Under the pieces are notes generated by a model. That model saw only the letters and a list, made by a program, of their open reading frames with translations, was not told the origin of the DNA and ran no database searches. Below, one piece after another: positions 16,152 through 24,672 of a stretch of 64,000 nucleotides of DNA; the first letter of the stretch is position 1, and the number at the start of each line of letters is the position of its first letter. Made by a program: the position numbers and the translations under genes. Where the stretch lies: positions 1,860,001 to 1,924,000 of the forward strand of contig NZ_AQGV01000012.1 of assembly GCF_014858725.1 (NCBI RefSeq), read 5' to 3'. The DNA is from Pseudoalteromonas aurantia 208 (lineage in GTDB: Bacteria > Pseudomonadota > Gammaproteobacteria > Enterobacterales > Alteromonadaceae).

Positions 16152-17148
16152 AGCCAGCAATGTTCGCCAAAGAGAAAACACTGCCTGGGTATAAGAGCAC
16201 ACTTTCAATCAGTGCTGCTGTTTGCTCATCAACGAGTTTTATCCGCGCTTGCAAAGTAACACTCGCCTGCTTGTGTGACCAACCTTGATAATGAATCCCG
16301 AGGTCAATCTCCATTAATGCCAAAATCAAGTGTTTTGTATCTGGTTTAATACTGAATGCGCAGTGGCGTGCCGTTTCAGGTAAATTGATATAACTATCAA
16401 TCCAATTTAACCCATTTATCAGCTCGCAGTGCGCTTGCAAATAGTGCAGTGTAAAATGCCTTCCATTACTATCATCGATATCAATCGAACTCTTTTTTCC
16501 TTGACTCGCCAGTGCTTGTTGAATTGCATTAAGCGTTTTACTAGGTGCCTTAGTAAGGCCGTAGTAGTAATTTAGCTTACTTTGGTACCATTCTTTGCCA
16601 TTTGGCAATTGATACAAACCTAGGGCTGTTCTGGGCTTATATGTGTCTAAATACGTTTCTAACGAAACTATTGATCCTACCTGAGGCGTTGTCGTCGTAA
16701 TATATTGCAATAGCCTGTCACGTTCATAGCGAGATAAATAAATTTTACTGTCTATCGCTTTCTGCAATCGCGTCTGTACTAAGTGTGACCACGCAGCTAA
16801 TTTTTCATTGTTCGTGCCTAAGTTTTCGAGCATATTGACTTGCACAGGCCAAGGTAAAAAACGCTCAGGATAGCGTTCCTGAATTTGAAGAAATTCGAGT
16901 TCTTGTTGCTGTGCTTGCGTCAACACATCAACAGCAACCGATCCATACAAATGATGCCGGCGCGCTAAGTAAGCCTCACTAAATGGTAACGTAATGATGT
17001 CATCCGTCTTTGTATGGCCATCAAGTACGCGATTGTTCGCTTTAAGCTCATTGCGTACATCATTAAAAGACAAAGACGCAGGTGTATGAGCATCACAGCC
17101 GACTAAGAGCATCAAGGTTGTTAAAAGGTAGGTAATTTTAGGGTTCAT
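16138..17148 (-). CDS. Putative lipoprotein of unknown function
   Basis: The 336-residue protein has a lipobox (LMLLVGC, cysteine near residue 18), so it should be lipid-anchored at the inner or outer membrane. The body is soluble and mostly helical. The segment GLYQLPNGKEWYQSKLNYYY resembles part of DUF885-type proteins, but the rest is too divergent for me to assign. Its 3' end overlaps the DksA-like gene on the other strand. The 56 bases after the TonB2 operon contain that operon's terminator, so it has its own promoter. Confidence 0.6.
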   Translation of the reverse strand: MNPKITYLLTTLMLLVGCDAHTPASLSFNDVRNELKANNRVLDGHTKTDDIITLPFSEAYLARRHHLYGSVAVDVLTQAQQQELEFLQIQERYPERFLPWPVQVNMLENLGTNNEKLAAWSHLVQTRLQKAIDSKIYLSRYERDRLLQYITTTTPQVGSIVSLETYLDTYKPRTALGLYQLPNGKEWYQSKLNYYYGLTKAPSKTLNAIQQALASQGKKSSIDIDDSNGRHFTLHYLQAHCELINGLNWIDSYINLPETARHCAFSIKPDTKHLILALMEIDLGIHYQGWSHKQASVTLQARIKLVDEQTAALIESVLLYPGSVFSLANIAGFNSL

Positions 17149-17173
17149 AATATTATCGAATTAAAACAGAGCC

Positions 17174-17198
17174 AATAAAAAAGCCCCTTTCGGGGCTT
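17174..17198 (-). terminator. Terminator of the TonB2-type operon
   Basis: AAGCCCC-TTTC-GGGGCTT, followed in the minus direction by a T-rich tract, directly after the TPR gene. Confidence 0.9.
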
Positions 17199-17204
17199 CT
17201 ATTT

Positions 17205-18464
17205 CTAGATCTTTACGCCTTTGCGTTGTGCCTTGTCTTTAATAAACGTAGCCCAACCTCTTGCAAACTTGCGAGTTCTAGGATCTTCTTGTGCTTTAAC
17301 AATAGACTGGTATGCTTTTTTGTATTTTTCTTGATACAAATAAGCTTCAGCCAAATCTGAGTATGTCATCCCTTTCTTATTAGTGCCTAATTCTAGTGCC
17401 TTATTCAGTTTTTTAACTGCAGCACTATATTTTTGCTTAGAAAGTAAAAGACTACCCGCTTTCCTATAAAGTTCAGCATCATCGTCAAACTTTGCTGCTT
17501 CTTCATAGTACTTAGCTGCACTAATCAAGTTTTTAGCTTGGTGAAAGTAACTAGCAACCGCCGTTACATTCTTTTTAACACGCTCAATCTTCCCTTCTTT
17601 GATTGCTTTTTCAAACACAATCGCCGCTTTATAAGGAATTTCGTTTAAAGAATAGTAACTACCTAAGATCTTGTAGTGGTTTTCTTTTTCAAAATAGCCT
17701 TTTTTATACGCTATTTCCATCACAGTCTGCCCTTTACTATATTGTTCAGTCTGCATGTAAAAAGAACCCAAACGAGTCCACATCTGCGGATCTTCAGGGA
17801 ATAACTTAACGAGAGTTTCACCAACTTTAACTGCTTCTTGATACTGCTTAAGCTCAAAGAACGCCCCAATCTTTATCATATGATATTGTTTGTTAGGTTC
17901 TTTTTCTAGCTCAATAGCTTTATCTGCAGGCTCAACAACTTTGTTGTATTGCTTAAGTTCATAATAGCCCTGAGCAATACGCGCATACACTTTACTGTCT
18001 TCTTCTCCAGTAAAGTCCATCCAGTCATTGTACGATTTAATCGCATCGTTAAACTTACCAGTACCAGCTAATAAGTCACCTAGTAACTTATATAAGTCAG
18101 CTTGATCTTTGAAGTTCAGTGCATCAGGCGCAATCGCTAAACGACCATATTTGATCGCTTCAGCATAGTTCTCTTTTTGCGCATACATGCTACCTAGATA
18201 GCGATTAACCGTTGCTTTATCAAAATCACTTGAAGGCTCCAGCTCTTTCAGCAATGCGATTGCTTCATCAACTTTATCTTCGTTGTACAAGTCAAAAGCT
18301 TTAACCACTTTTTTACCTGTACGTTCACCCATGATTTTGGTTTTGGCGTTTTTACGTTCTTCAATCTTAGCATAATCAGGTGCTGCAACAGCAGCTGTGC
18401 TGTAAACAGTACCCGATAAAGACATAAGTAAAGCAAGAGCTGTAGCTTTCTTTAAGTGCGTCAT
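17205..18464 (-). CDS. TPR-repeat protein of the TonB2-type operon
   Basis: The 419-residue protein has a signal peptide (MTHLKKATALALLMSLSGTVYSTAAVAA) and a series of tetratricopeptide repeats covering most of the chain (for example YAEAIKYGRLAI, YNKVVEPADKAIEL). It should be periplasmic and offer protein-binding surfaces. TPR proteins are regularly the last gene of ExbB-ExbD-TonB2 operons in Vibrio and Pseudoalteromonas and may link the energy complex to receptors or cell wall. The start has AGGAGG six bases before the ATG. It lies 11 bases after tonB. Confidence 0.85.
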   Translation of the reverse strand: MTHLKKATALALLMSLSGTVYSTAAVAAPDYAKIEERKNAKTKIMGERTGKKVVKAFDLYNEDKVDEAIALLKELEPSSDFDKATVNRYLGSMYAQKENYAEAIKYGRLAIAPDALNFKDQADLYKLLGDLLAGTGKFNDAIKSYNDWMDFTGEEDSKVYARIAQGYYELKQYNKVVEPADKAIELEKEPNKQYHMIKIGAFFELKQYQEAVKVGETLVKLFPEDPQMWTRLGSFYMQTEQYSKGQTVMEIAYKKGYFEKENHYKILGSYYSLNEIPYKAAIVFEKAIKEGKIERVKKNVTAVASYFHQAKNLISAAKYYEEAAKFDDDAELYRKAGSLLLSKQKYSAAVKKLNKALELGTNKKGMTYSDLAEAYLYQEKYKKAYQSIVKAQEDPRTRKFARGWATFIKDKAQRKGVKI

Positions 18465-18475
18465 TTCTTGCCTCC

Positions 18476-19090
18476 TTAATCTTGGTTAAGTTTAAAGTCA
18501 AGTTGAACAGTTAACCCTGGCTGTACCAGTGGCTTTCCATCAACAATTTTAGGTCGGTATTTCCACTTACGTAACGCTCTAATCGCTTCACGATTAAATA
18601 TACGCTTTGGCTCTGCGGCAATAACTTTTACGTCATCAACGCCACCAAGCTCGTTAATTGTAAATGAAAGTTGTACCCAACCTTCTTTACCATCACGCGC
18701 AGCTTGTGTTGGGTACTTAGGCTCAATTCGAACGATAGGTGTAGCATCACCATCGCGTCCAAATGCACCAGGACCACTAAGACCACCAGCTGTTCCCCCT
18801 AAGTTGATGCTAGGCATGTTAAAGCCAATAGCACCTGCTGCAGGGTTTGCATTTTCAGGTTGAGGCGGCTGCGGTTTAGGCGGCTGCTTCGGTGGAGGTG
18901 GCGGTGGAGGCGGAACACGTTTCCGCTCCTGCACCTCTGATTCAGGCGGATTCGTCAAAATTTCGACAACTATCTGCTCTTTTTGCTCATTTGATCTATC
19001 GGCACCGCCGGAGATCAAATAAGACATAAAAAAGAACAAGCCGAAAGTAACTGCCCCACCTGCAATCAGTGAAAACAGAAAACGAATCAT
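18476..19090 (-). CDS. tonB: TonB2-type energy transducer
   Basis: The 204-residue protein has one N-terminal membrane helix (MIRFLFSLIAGGAVTFGLFF) and a proline-rich spanning region near residues 60-79. The C-terminal TonB domain has IVRIEPKYPTQAARDGKEGW and RALRKWKYRPKIVDGK. TonB passes proton-motive energy from ExbBD to outer-membrane receptors. The short proline region and the operon with an extra TolQ-like protein point to the TonB2 class. The ATG overlaps the exbD stop (TAATG). The TonB-dependent receptor at 44750-47326 is a possible client. Confidence 0.93.
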   Translation of the reverse strand: MIRFLFSLIAGGAVTFGLFFFMSYLISGGADRSNEQKEQIVVEILTNPPESEVQERKRVPPPPPPPPKQPPKPQPPQPENANPAAGAIGFNMPSINLGGTAGGLSGPGAFGRDGDATPIVRIEPKYPTQAARDGKEGWVQLSFTINELGGVDDVKVIAAEPKRIFNREAIRALRKWKYRPKIVDGKPLVQPGLTVQLDFKLNQD

Positions 19091-19494
19091 TACTTAGCTC
19101 CAGCGATTGAAATCTTAAGGCCGTCATCAGTCGCCTTGATTTGGTCCATTACCTTCACAACTACACCGTGTTTAGCACCTTTATCCGCTTGGATAATGAT
19201 GGTTTCAGTCGGTTGTTCTGCAATGATACTTTCAAGGTTCGCACTAACACGCTCAACATCTACTTGACGCTTATCCATCCAAATCTCACCATTTTCACGG
19301 ATAGCGATAAAGACATTAGCATTCTTGGTCTGTTGAGCTTGAGCAGCCTTAGGCTTCTTAACTTCAATACCTGCTTCTTTCACGAAAGAAGTGGTAACGA
19401 TGAAGAAGATCAGCATGATGAATACGATGTCTAGCATCGGTGTCATATCTACTGCTGCTTCTTCGTCTTCACGAAAACGTTGTTTACGTGCCAT
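19090..19494 (-). CDS. exbD: Biopolymer transport protein ExbD2
   Basis: The 134-residue protein has a short cytoplasmic tail, one membrane helix with the conserved aspartate (VDMTPMLDIVFIMLIFFIVTTSF), and a periplasmic domain. It forms the proton channel with ExbB. The conserved aspartate in PMLDIVF is the proton-pathway residue. The gene lies 14 bases after exbB and overlaps tonB by one base. Confidence 0.95.
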   Translation of the reverse strand: MARKQRFREDEEAAVDMTPMLDIVFIMLIFFIVTTSFVKEAGIEVKKPKAAQAQQTKNANVFIAIRENGEIWMDKRQVDVERVSANLESIIAEQPTETIIIQADKGAKHGVVVKVMDQIKATDDGLKISIAGAK

Positions 19495-19508
19495 ATTTAT
19501 TTCTCTCT

Positions 19509-20033
19509 CTAGTGATGTGGCAGACTGTCCACAAGGCTTGCTTTAGCCATTTTCGCTCTTGCTTCAAGGCGAGTGCTAAAGAAAACACCTGACAGTGCCG
19601 CAACCATTCCAGCCATCGTTGGTACCGTTGCCATTGAAATACCTGATGCCATCAAACGTGCGTTACCAGTACCTTGGGTAGCCATAGTTTCAAAAACTGT
19701 GATCATACCTGTTACGGTTCCTAGTAAGCCTATTAATGGACACATAGCTACCAATGTTTTGATAATCAACATACGCTCATCTAATTTCTCAGACGCTTCA
19801 GAAATCCATGCATCACGAATTCTGTGTGCGTACCAAGACGTTGTGTCTTGGCGGGCGTCCCACTTAGCTACAATATCCGCTTTCATTCTCGGGTATTCAG
19901 CAAGTAGGAACCAATAGCGCTCTATCATTAAAACCCACATAAGAAAGAGTGCTATCGCGACCACGTATAATACTTGGCCGCCTGTGCCAACAAAATCCCT
20001 GATAGATTCCCAGGTCTCCATCAGGACTAGCAT
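19509..20033 (-). CDS. exbB: Biopolymer transport protein ExbB2
   Basis: The 174-residue MotA/TolQ/ExbB-family protein has three helices. Motifs include the N-terminal helix GGQVLYVVAIALFLMWVLMI and the channel signature LIGLLGTVTGMITVFETMA. It is shorter than classical ExbB, as in TonB2 systems. The ATG overlaps the stop of the upstream TolQ-like gene (TAATG). Another in-frame ATG lies four codons later. Confidence 0.94.
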   Translation of the reverse strand: MLVLMETWESIRDFVGTGGQVLYVVAIALFLMWVLMIERYWFLLAEYPRMKADIVAKWDARQDTTSWYAHRIRDAWISEASEKLDERMLIIKTLVAMCPLIGLLGTVTGMITVFETMATQGTGNARLMASGISMATVPTMAGMVAALSGVFFSTRLEARAKMAKASLVDSLPHH

Positions 20034-21397
20034 TAGGCTTTCTCCTTCTCCGCATGTGCTGCAACGATGCCAGCACTTTGCTCGTCAAGGATATGTAGTA
20101 CAGATTTACTACGACCTGAAACGATAGCGTGTAATAGGATTAGAGGTAGAGCAGCAATCAGACCTAGTGCTGTAGTTACTAGCGCTAGAGAGATGTTACC
20201 TGCCATGATTTTCGGGTCACCAGTACCAAATAACGTGATTGATTCAAACGTCATGATCATACCTACAACCGTACCTAGTAGACCTAGTAAAGGTGCAATA
20301 GCTGCAAGAATCTTGATAATGTTGATACCAGCTTCTACACGTGGTGTTTCACGTAAAATAGCTTCATCAAGCTTAAGCTCAAGGTTTTCAACGTCTTGGT
20401 TCTTGTTATCTTGGTAAACTTTCAAGATACGACCAAGCGGGTTGTTTGCGTTAGGTGTATTGATGTTTTTCATTTGCGCTTTCATTTTGCCGCCAACGAT
20501 CATTAAATCAATAAAGCGAACTAGCGCTAACAACGCACCAATAATAAGTAATACAGTAATGATATAACCAACTGTATCACCCTGATGCCAACGCTCTTCA
20601 ACTGTTGCACGCTGTGTGTTCAAACGTAAAATTGAACCACGAGTCGGGTCAACATAAAACTTAGCATATGAACCAGCTGAAGTACCTAGTAGTTCATTAA
20701 CTTGATTTAGTACGTATCCATCAGGTTGTTTACCTAAAGGTACGATTGCTTTATTTGCCGCATCGTATAGTACATAACCGTCTTTCGTTACAAGGTTGAA
20801 GTTACCAACACGAGTTACTTGCTTAACCTTCACTTCACCACTTAACTCAGCAACTTGCGCTTCAAAAGTAGAAACTTTTGCAGATTCAGTCATCTCAGTT
20901 TGGAAAGCAATCCAAAGCTCTTCTAACTCACGAGTAGTCGGAAGCTCTTTTGCTGCTGCTAATGAACGAAGTACTTCAGCACGACCTGGTTTTTCAGCAC
21001 TTACTAAAGACGCTTCAATTGAACCAATTGCTTCTGATGCAGAACGACGAACAACACCGAACATCTCACCAAGCGTACCCGTTGCGTTGTTTAGTTCAAC
21101 TTCTTTCTCAGCAAGTGTAATTTCGTTTTGCTTGAATTCTTTGTTTAAACGAACGCCACGTGCTTTTTCAGCAGCTAGTTCGCGCTTCGCTTTGTTAAAC
21201 AAAGCTTGCTTATCAGCACGTGCTGATAAGAACTCTTGCTCACGTTTCTTGTTGATATTACCTTCAGAAATACGCGACTGCTTAACTTCTTGAAGGATTT
21301 TGTCTAGTGCTTCTGTGTTTGCATGTGCGTTAAGCGCGGCACCTGCAGAAACAGATAGTGCTGCAGCAACTGCAAAACCTTTAAATAGTTTCTTCAT
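20033..21397 (-). CDS. Large MotA/TolQ/ExbB-family protein with periplasmic N-terminal domain (TtpC-like)
   Basis: The 454-residue protein has a signal peptide (MKKLFKGFAVAAALSVSAGAALNAHA). A predicted coiled coil rich in KKR, EK and LNKE follows (residues about 35-120). Three helices then end with LLGLLGTVVGMIMTFESITLFGTGDP. In Vibrio the equivalent TtpC is required for TonB2 function. It probably forms a second ring that contacts the ExbB2 complex. I chose the ATG at 21397 with GGAG upstream. The frame runs 13 codons further but overlaps the DUF3450 gene. It is coupled to exbB by a one-base overlap. Confidence 0.88.
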   Translation of the reverse strand: MKKLFKGFAVAAALSVSAGAALNAHANTEALDKILQEVKQSRISEGNINKKREQEFLSARADKQALFNKAKRELAAEKARGVRLNKEFKQNEITLAEKEVELNNATGTLGEMFGVVRRSASEAIGSIEASLVSAEKPGRAEVLRSLAAAKELPTTRELEELWIAFQTEMTESAKVSTFEAQVAELSGEVKVKQVTRVGNFNLVTKDGYVLYDAANKAIVPLGKQPDGYVLNQVNELLGTSAGSYAKFYVDPTRGSILRLNTQRATVEERWHQGDTVGYIITVLLIIGALLALVRFIDLMIVGGKMKAQMKNINTPNANNPLGRILKVYQDNKNQDVENLELKLDEAILRETPRVEAGINIIKILAAIAPLLGLLGTVVGMIMTFESITLFGTGDPKIMAGNISLALVTTALGLIAALPLILLHAIVSGRSKSVLHILDEQSAGIVAAHAEKEKA

Positions 21398-21404
21398 TTT
21401 TATA

Positions 21405-22175
21405 TTACTCCGCGCCAAAGATTGGTAATGCAACAAGATCTGGGGCTGCCTGATTACGAGCGATACGGATCATATCTTTAATCGGCTTAAGGTATTCTTC
21501 ACCTAATGCATCCCACTGCTTTGAATCGTTGTTCCATACCCAAGCGTGCTTCATATCAAATGATTGAGCAACGTAGGCAATACGCCCTAAGCGCGCGAAG
21601 TCAACGTTAATATTCTTTCCGCTGATTTCTAAAGAACCTTGTGATGCAGCAATACCTGAACTGTAACCAGTTTCAATTGTATATGCATCTAGAACTTGGC
21701 GGAACTTCTCAGAAGTCGTTACTTTTGAGTTAGAAAGTAATCCGCGTAGTTTTTCAACTCGACCCATACGAGTTTCAGTATCAAACGGAACGTCCGCTTT
21801 GATGAATTGCTCAAGCGTATCGATCATGCGATACATCAAAGGCACAACGTCTTGTTTGGTCTTTTCGATAGTTCCGATTTGACGGTCGAAAGATTCGATA
21901 CCTGCACGTTGGTCCATAACCAAACGTTCAACGTGATCATTATAAACTTTAAGAAGTTCTGTTTCGTCTACAACACTGCGATATTCGCCGACCAATTCTT
22001 GCGTCTGACCGAAAATGTTGTCGATTTTTTCTTGAGACTTTTGAGCAGCCTTTTGAGTTTGTTGACCTACTTTTTGTACGTCGTTCAAAGGATCTGCAAT
22101 CACATTGCTGCTTGCAAATGCTGTAGCACCTAAAAGTGCTGTAGCTACAAGACTCTTTCTGATTTTAACAGACAT
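21405..22175 (-). CDS. DUF3450 periplasmic protein, first gene of the TonB2-type operon
   Basis: The 256-residue protein has a signal peptide (MSVKIRKSLVATALLGATAFASSNVIA) followed by a long coiled coil (VQKVGQQTQKAAQKSQEKID). It then has a domain with RGLLSNSKVTTSEKFRQVLD. DUF3450 proteins nearly always head TtpC-ExbB2-ExbD2-TonB2-TPR operons and should act in the periplasm. Their mechanism is not established. The ATG at 22175 is preferred to a TTG three codons earlier. The stop is seven bases before the next start. Confidence 0.88.
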   Translation of the reverse strand: MSVKIRKSLVATALLGATAFASSNVIADPLNDVQKVGQQTQKAAQKSQEKIDNIFGQTQELVGEYRSVVDETELLKVYNDHVERLVMDQRAGIESFDRQIGTIEKTKQDVVPLMYRMIDTLEQFIKADVPFDTETRMGRVEKLRGLLSNSKVTTSEKFRQVLDAYTIETGYSSGIAASQGSLEISGKNINVDFARLGRIAYVAQSFDMKHAWVWNNDSKQWDALGEEYLKPIKDMIRIARNQAAPDLVALPIFGAE

Positions 22176-22586
22176 AGTTCCCAACCAATTAAGTAATGTT
22201 ACTTTTATAATTTTATCACTCTTTAAAAGAGCAACCCTGATATCTTTTAACAGATATCAACTGTCCAATAATGCTAAATGCAAGTCCATGTGTCAACTTC
22301 ACGGGCAAAACAATTTTTGTTGACAATAAAAAATAAACTCGATAGAAAACAAAAAATTAACAATGATTTTCTACCCCAGCGCCTGTAGCCGTTGATTATA
22401 AAGCACTTAACCAATCTTCTTTACAATTTATTACAACCGTACAAAATATTGTAATGGATATATTATTTTGGTAAATTTTACATGCAACCCATTGATTTTA
22501 AAAGGGTCAAAATGTTAACTCCAAAAAAATTATTGCAATTTATTCACCAACAAACGTTGAGTGCTTCAAACGACTAAAAAACGAGC
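22176..22586. other. Intergenic region upstream of the TonB2-type operon
   Basis: These 411 bases hold no frame I can support. They contain an inverted repeat TGATATC-N8-GATATCA at 22238-22259, about 65 bases upstream of the DUF3450 start, where an operator would sit. I see no convincing Fur box. Confidence 0.5.
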
Positions 22587-23228
22587 TTATTCTTTACTTG
22601 ATTTCGCTATTTGAACCTCAATTTCCGTGAGGAATTTAGCAACATGAAGCCCATCCATAAGGCCATGATGGACTTCGATATTTAACGGTATTGTATTAGT
22701 TATAGAATCATATTTCCCAAATACAAATTTTGGAATGCCATTTTCTACGTCTCTTGCTGTACGGGCATGGCTAAAACTGGAAAACTTAAACCAAGGCAAA
22801 ATGGAAACATACGCCTGGTTTAAATCAGTGGACCTTGACAAAAAAGCATCATTAATCAAGGACTGTTTTGAATGGAATTGTTGTGCGAGCGCCGTACTGT
22901 GAGAGAACGCGAATAAGTCGGTGCCCTTATTCAATGGCACAAAGCGAAAGGTCTCGTCATCATTTAAAAACACCGTACTCAAAACCACATCATCAGTCAC
23001 CACCACCGTATCACCCACAATTCGATAGCGCATGGGCTCATAAGCATCTATCGCTCGTGACAAACAATATAAATAACAGTGTGAAAACGGCACTTTGCGC
23101 GCTTTCGACCACGCGTGTAACTTACCAAGCTCTAATTCAACTGTTATATTAAAAAACGGCTCCGAAAACGCTTGATAAAATCTAAAGTGGTCTGCTCTAG
23201 GCCATGTTTTCATATTCAAAGTTTTCAA
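22587..23228 (-). CDS. Chloramphenicol-acetyltransferase-like protein
   Basis: The 213-residue protein has the CAT fold signatures HHGLMDGLH with the catalytic histidine near the C terminus, plus a conserved N terminus resembling WPRxDHFxFYQAF. Class A CATs acetylate the 3-hydroxyl of chloramphenicol with acetyl-CoA. Chromosomal homologues like this may act on other acceptors, so resistance should not be assumed. The start is a TTG at 23228. The next in-frame ATG at 23213 would begin MKTWPRADHF. I keep the longer start because CATs usually have a few residues before the tryptophan. It lies alone between terminators. Confidence 0.82.
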   Translation of the reverse strand: MKTLNMKTWPRADHFRFYQAFSEPFFNITVELELGKLHAWSKARKVPFSHCYLYCLSRAIDAYEPMRYRIVGDTVVVTDDVVLSTVFLNDDETFRFVPLNKGTDLFAFSHSTALAQQFHSKQSLINDAFLSRSTDLNQAYVSILPWFKFSSFSHARTARDVENGIPKFVFGKYDSITNTIPLNIEVHHGLMDGLHVAKFLTEIEVQIAKSSKE

Positions 23229-23244
23229 TACTCATCACTCTCAC

Positions 23245-23272
23245 ATAAAAAAGGCATGCCAGAGCATGCCTT
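23245..23272 (-). terminator. Terminator after the leucine dehydrogenase gene
   Basis: AAGGCATGC-CAGA-GCATGCCTT, followed in the minus direction by six T. Confidence 0.9.
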
Positions 23273-23303
23273 ATCATTTTTCATTGAAATTATAGTGTAT
23301 CGA

Positions 23304-24344
23304 TTATAAACCGTTTGCTATTATCTCTTGTGCCAATTCATCCGCAATAATGTGAGTAGACTTTTGTTCAGACTCAGAGCGAGTAAAAATCTCTGCTAAT
23401 GTCTCAAAAATGCCTTCAACATGCTTAGTTGCAAGTGCTTCATCGTACCCTTGTGGTTGGGTTTCATAAAACACATTAATGATACCCCCAGCGTTAATCA
23501 CATAATCAGGTGCGTACAACACGCCTTTTTCACGTAATATCTCACCATGTCGAGACTCTGCAAGCTGGTTATTAGCGCAGCCTGCAATGATATTCGCTTT
23601 AATTCTCGGAATAGTTTCATCATTTACCGTTGCGCCTAAAGCACATGGAGCGTAAACATCCACATCAAGGTCGTAAATCTCATCGATACCAACAGCAGTT
23701 GCACCAAAATCAGTTACCACTCTATCAACGGACGCCATATTTATGTCTGTCACGAACAACTCTGCGCCCGCCTCATGTAAGTGCTTACACAAGCCATAAG
23801 CAACCGCACCAAGCCCTTGTACTGCGACTTTAACACCCGCTAAATCTTGATGTCCATGCTTATGCTGATATGCCGCTTTGATCCCTAAAAACGTACCTAG
23901 AGCAGTAAATGGTGATGGGTTACCACTTTTACCTTCAAGACCTAATACATAATTAGTTTCTTGATTCATAACCATTACATCACCGGTAGTAATGTTAACA
24001 TCTTCTGCTGAATAATAGCTGCCACCTAAACGCTCAAGGTGTCTGCCAAAAGCCTTAAATAGTGCATCCGACTTAATTGTCTTAGCATCACCTATAATGA
24101 CTGATTTTCCGCCACCAAATGGTAAACGAGCGACCGCATTTTTATACGTCATTCCCTTTGACAGGCGCAGTACATCATACACCGCATCTTCATCTTCTGC
24201 ATAATCCCACAAGCGGCAACCGCCTACGGCAGGACCTAGCTTAGTGCTATGTACTGCTATAATGGCTTTTAAGCCTGACGCCTCATCGGCACAAAACACC
24301 ACTTGTTCATGGTTATCAAATTCAACTTGGTTAAAAACAGCCAC
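23304..24344 (-). CDS. Leucine dehydrogenase (Glu/Leu/Phe/Val dehydrogenase family)
   Basis: The 346-residue NAD-dependent enzyme deaminates branched-chain amino acids to 2-oxo acids. Visible parts are KLGPAVGGCRLW, SKGMTYKNAVARLPFGGGKSVI with the catalytic lysine region, and the Rossmann motif VQGLGAVAYG. GTG at 24344 is the start, with GGAG nine bases upstream. The length fits leucine dehydrogenase (about 350-365). A palindrome at 24571-24588 resembles the LiuR operator of branched-chain amino acid catabolism, which suits the role. It is monocistronic, with its own terminator. Confidence 0.9.
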   Translation of the reverse strand: MAVFNQVEFDNHEQVVFCADEASGLKAIIAVHSTKLGPAVGGCRLWDYAEDEDAVYDVLRLSKGMTYKNAVARLPFGGGKSVIIGDAKTIKSDALFKAFGRHLERLGGSYYSAEDVNITTGDVMVMNQETNYVLGLEGKSGNPSPFTALGTFLGIKAAYQHKHGHQDLAGVKVAVQGLGAVAYGLCKHLHEAGAELFVTDINMASVDRVVTDFGATAVGIDEIYDLDVDVYAPCALGATVNDETIPRIKANIIAGCANNQLAESRHGEILREKGVLYAPDYVINAGGIINVFYETQPQGYDEALATKHVEGIFETLAEIFTRSESEQKSTHIIADELAQEIIANGL

Positions 24345-24570
24345 TTTATAGTTCTCCGAAATTTTTGCCCCATTGGGGTGAGTAGCGCTGAAACTGGCAA
24401 AACTCTATCACTATCTGTTTGGTGTTACTAGGAAATGAGATGATCAACCTACAATTGCTTGCATATTTAAATTGTTATTTTAAATATATCCAAAAATAGA
24501 GGTAAATAATTCAATATTTATTTAAATAACAACTTATACAGTTAAAATATCTTAATTATCAGCAAGGACC

Positions 24571-24588
24571 CTTTACGTAAACGTAAAG
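24571..24588. promoter_or_regulatory. LiuR-like palindromic operator upstream of leucine dehydrogenase
   Basis: CTTTACGT-AA-ACGTAAAG is a perfect palindrome. It resembles the TTTACGT..ACGTAAA motif I recall for LiuR, the MerR-family regulator of leucine/isovalerate degradation in gammaproteobacteria. It lies about 227 bases before the GTG, so the promoter would be far from the start. Confidence 0.55.
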
Positions 24589-24616
24589 CTCGACCCCAAT
24601 GTACAGATATAATTAC

Positions 24617-24651
24617 AAAAAAACCGCATTGAAGTGACCTTCTATGCGGTT
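24617..24651 (-). terminator. Terminator after the class I fumarase gene
   Basis: AACCGCAT and its complement ATGCGGTT enclose a 14-base loop, with a run of T in the minus direction. Confidence 0.8.
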
Positions 24652-24672
24652 ATGATTAAACTGTTAATAAGT

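Noticed and set aside
22238..22259. Inverted repeat upstream of DUF3450 as a Fur box
   Set aside because: TGATATC-N8-GATATCA does not match the Fur consensus; left as an unnamed site.
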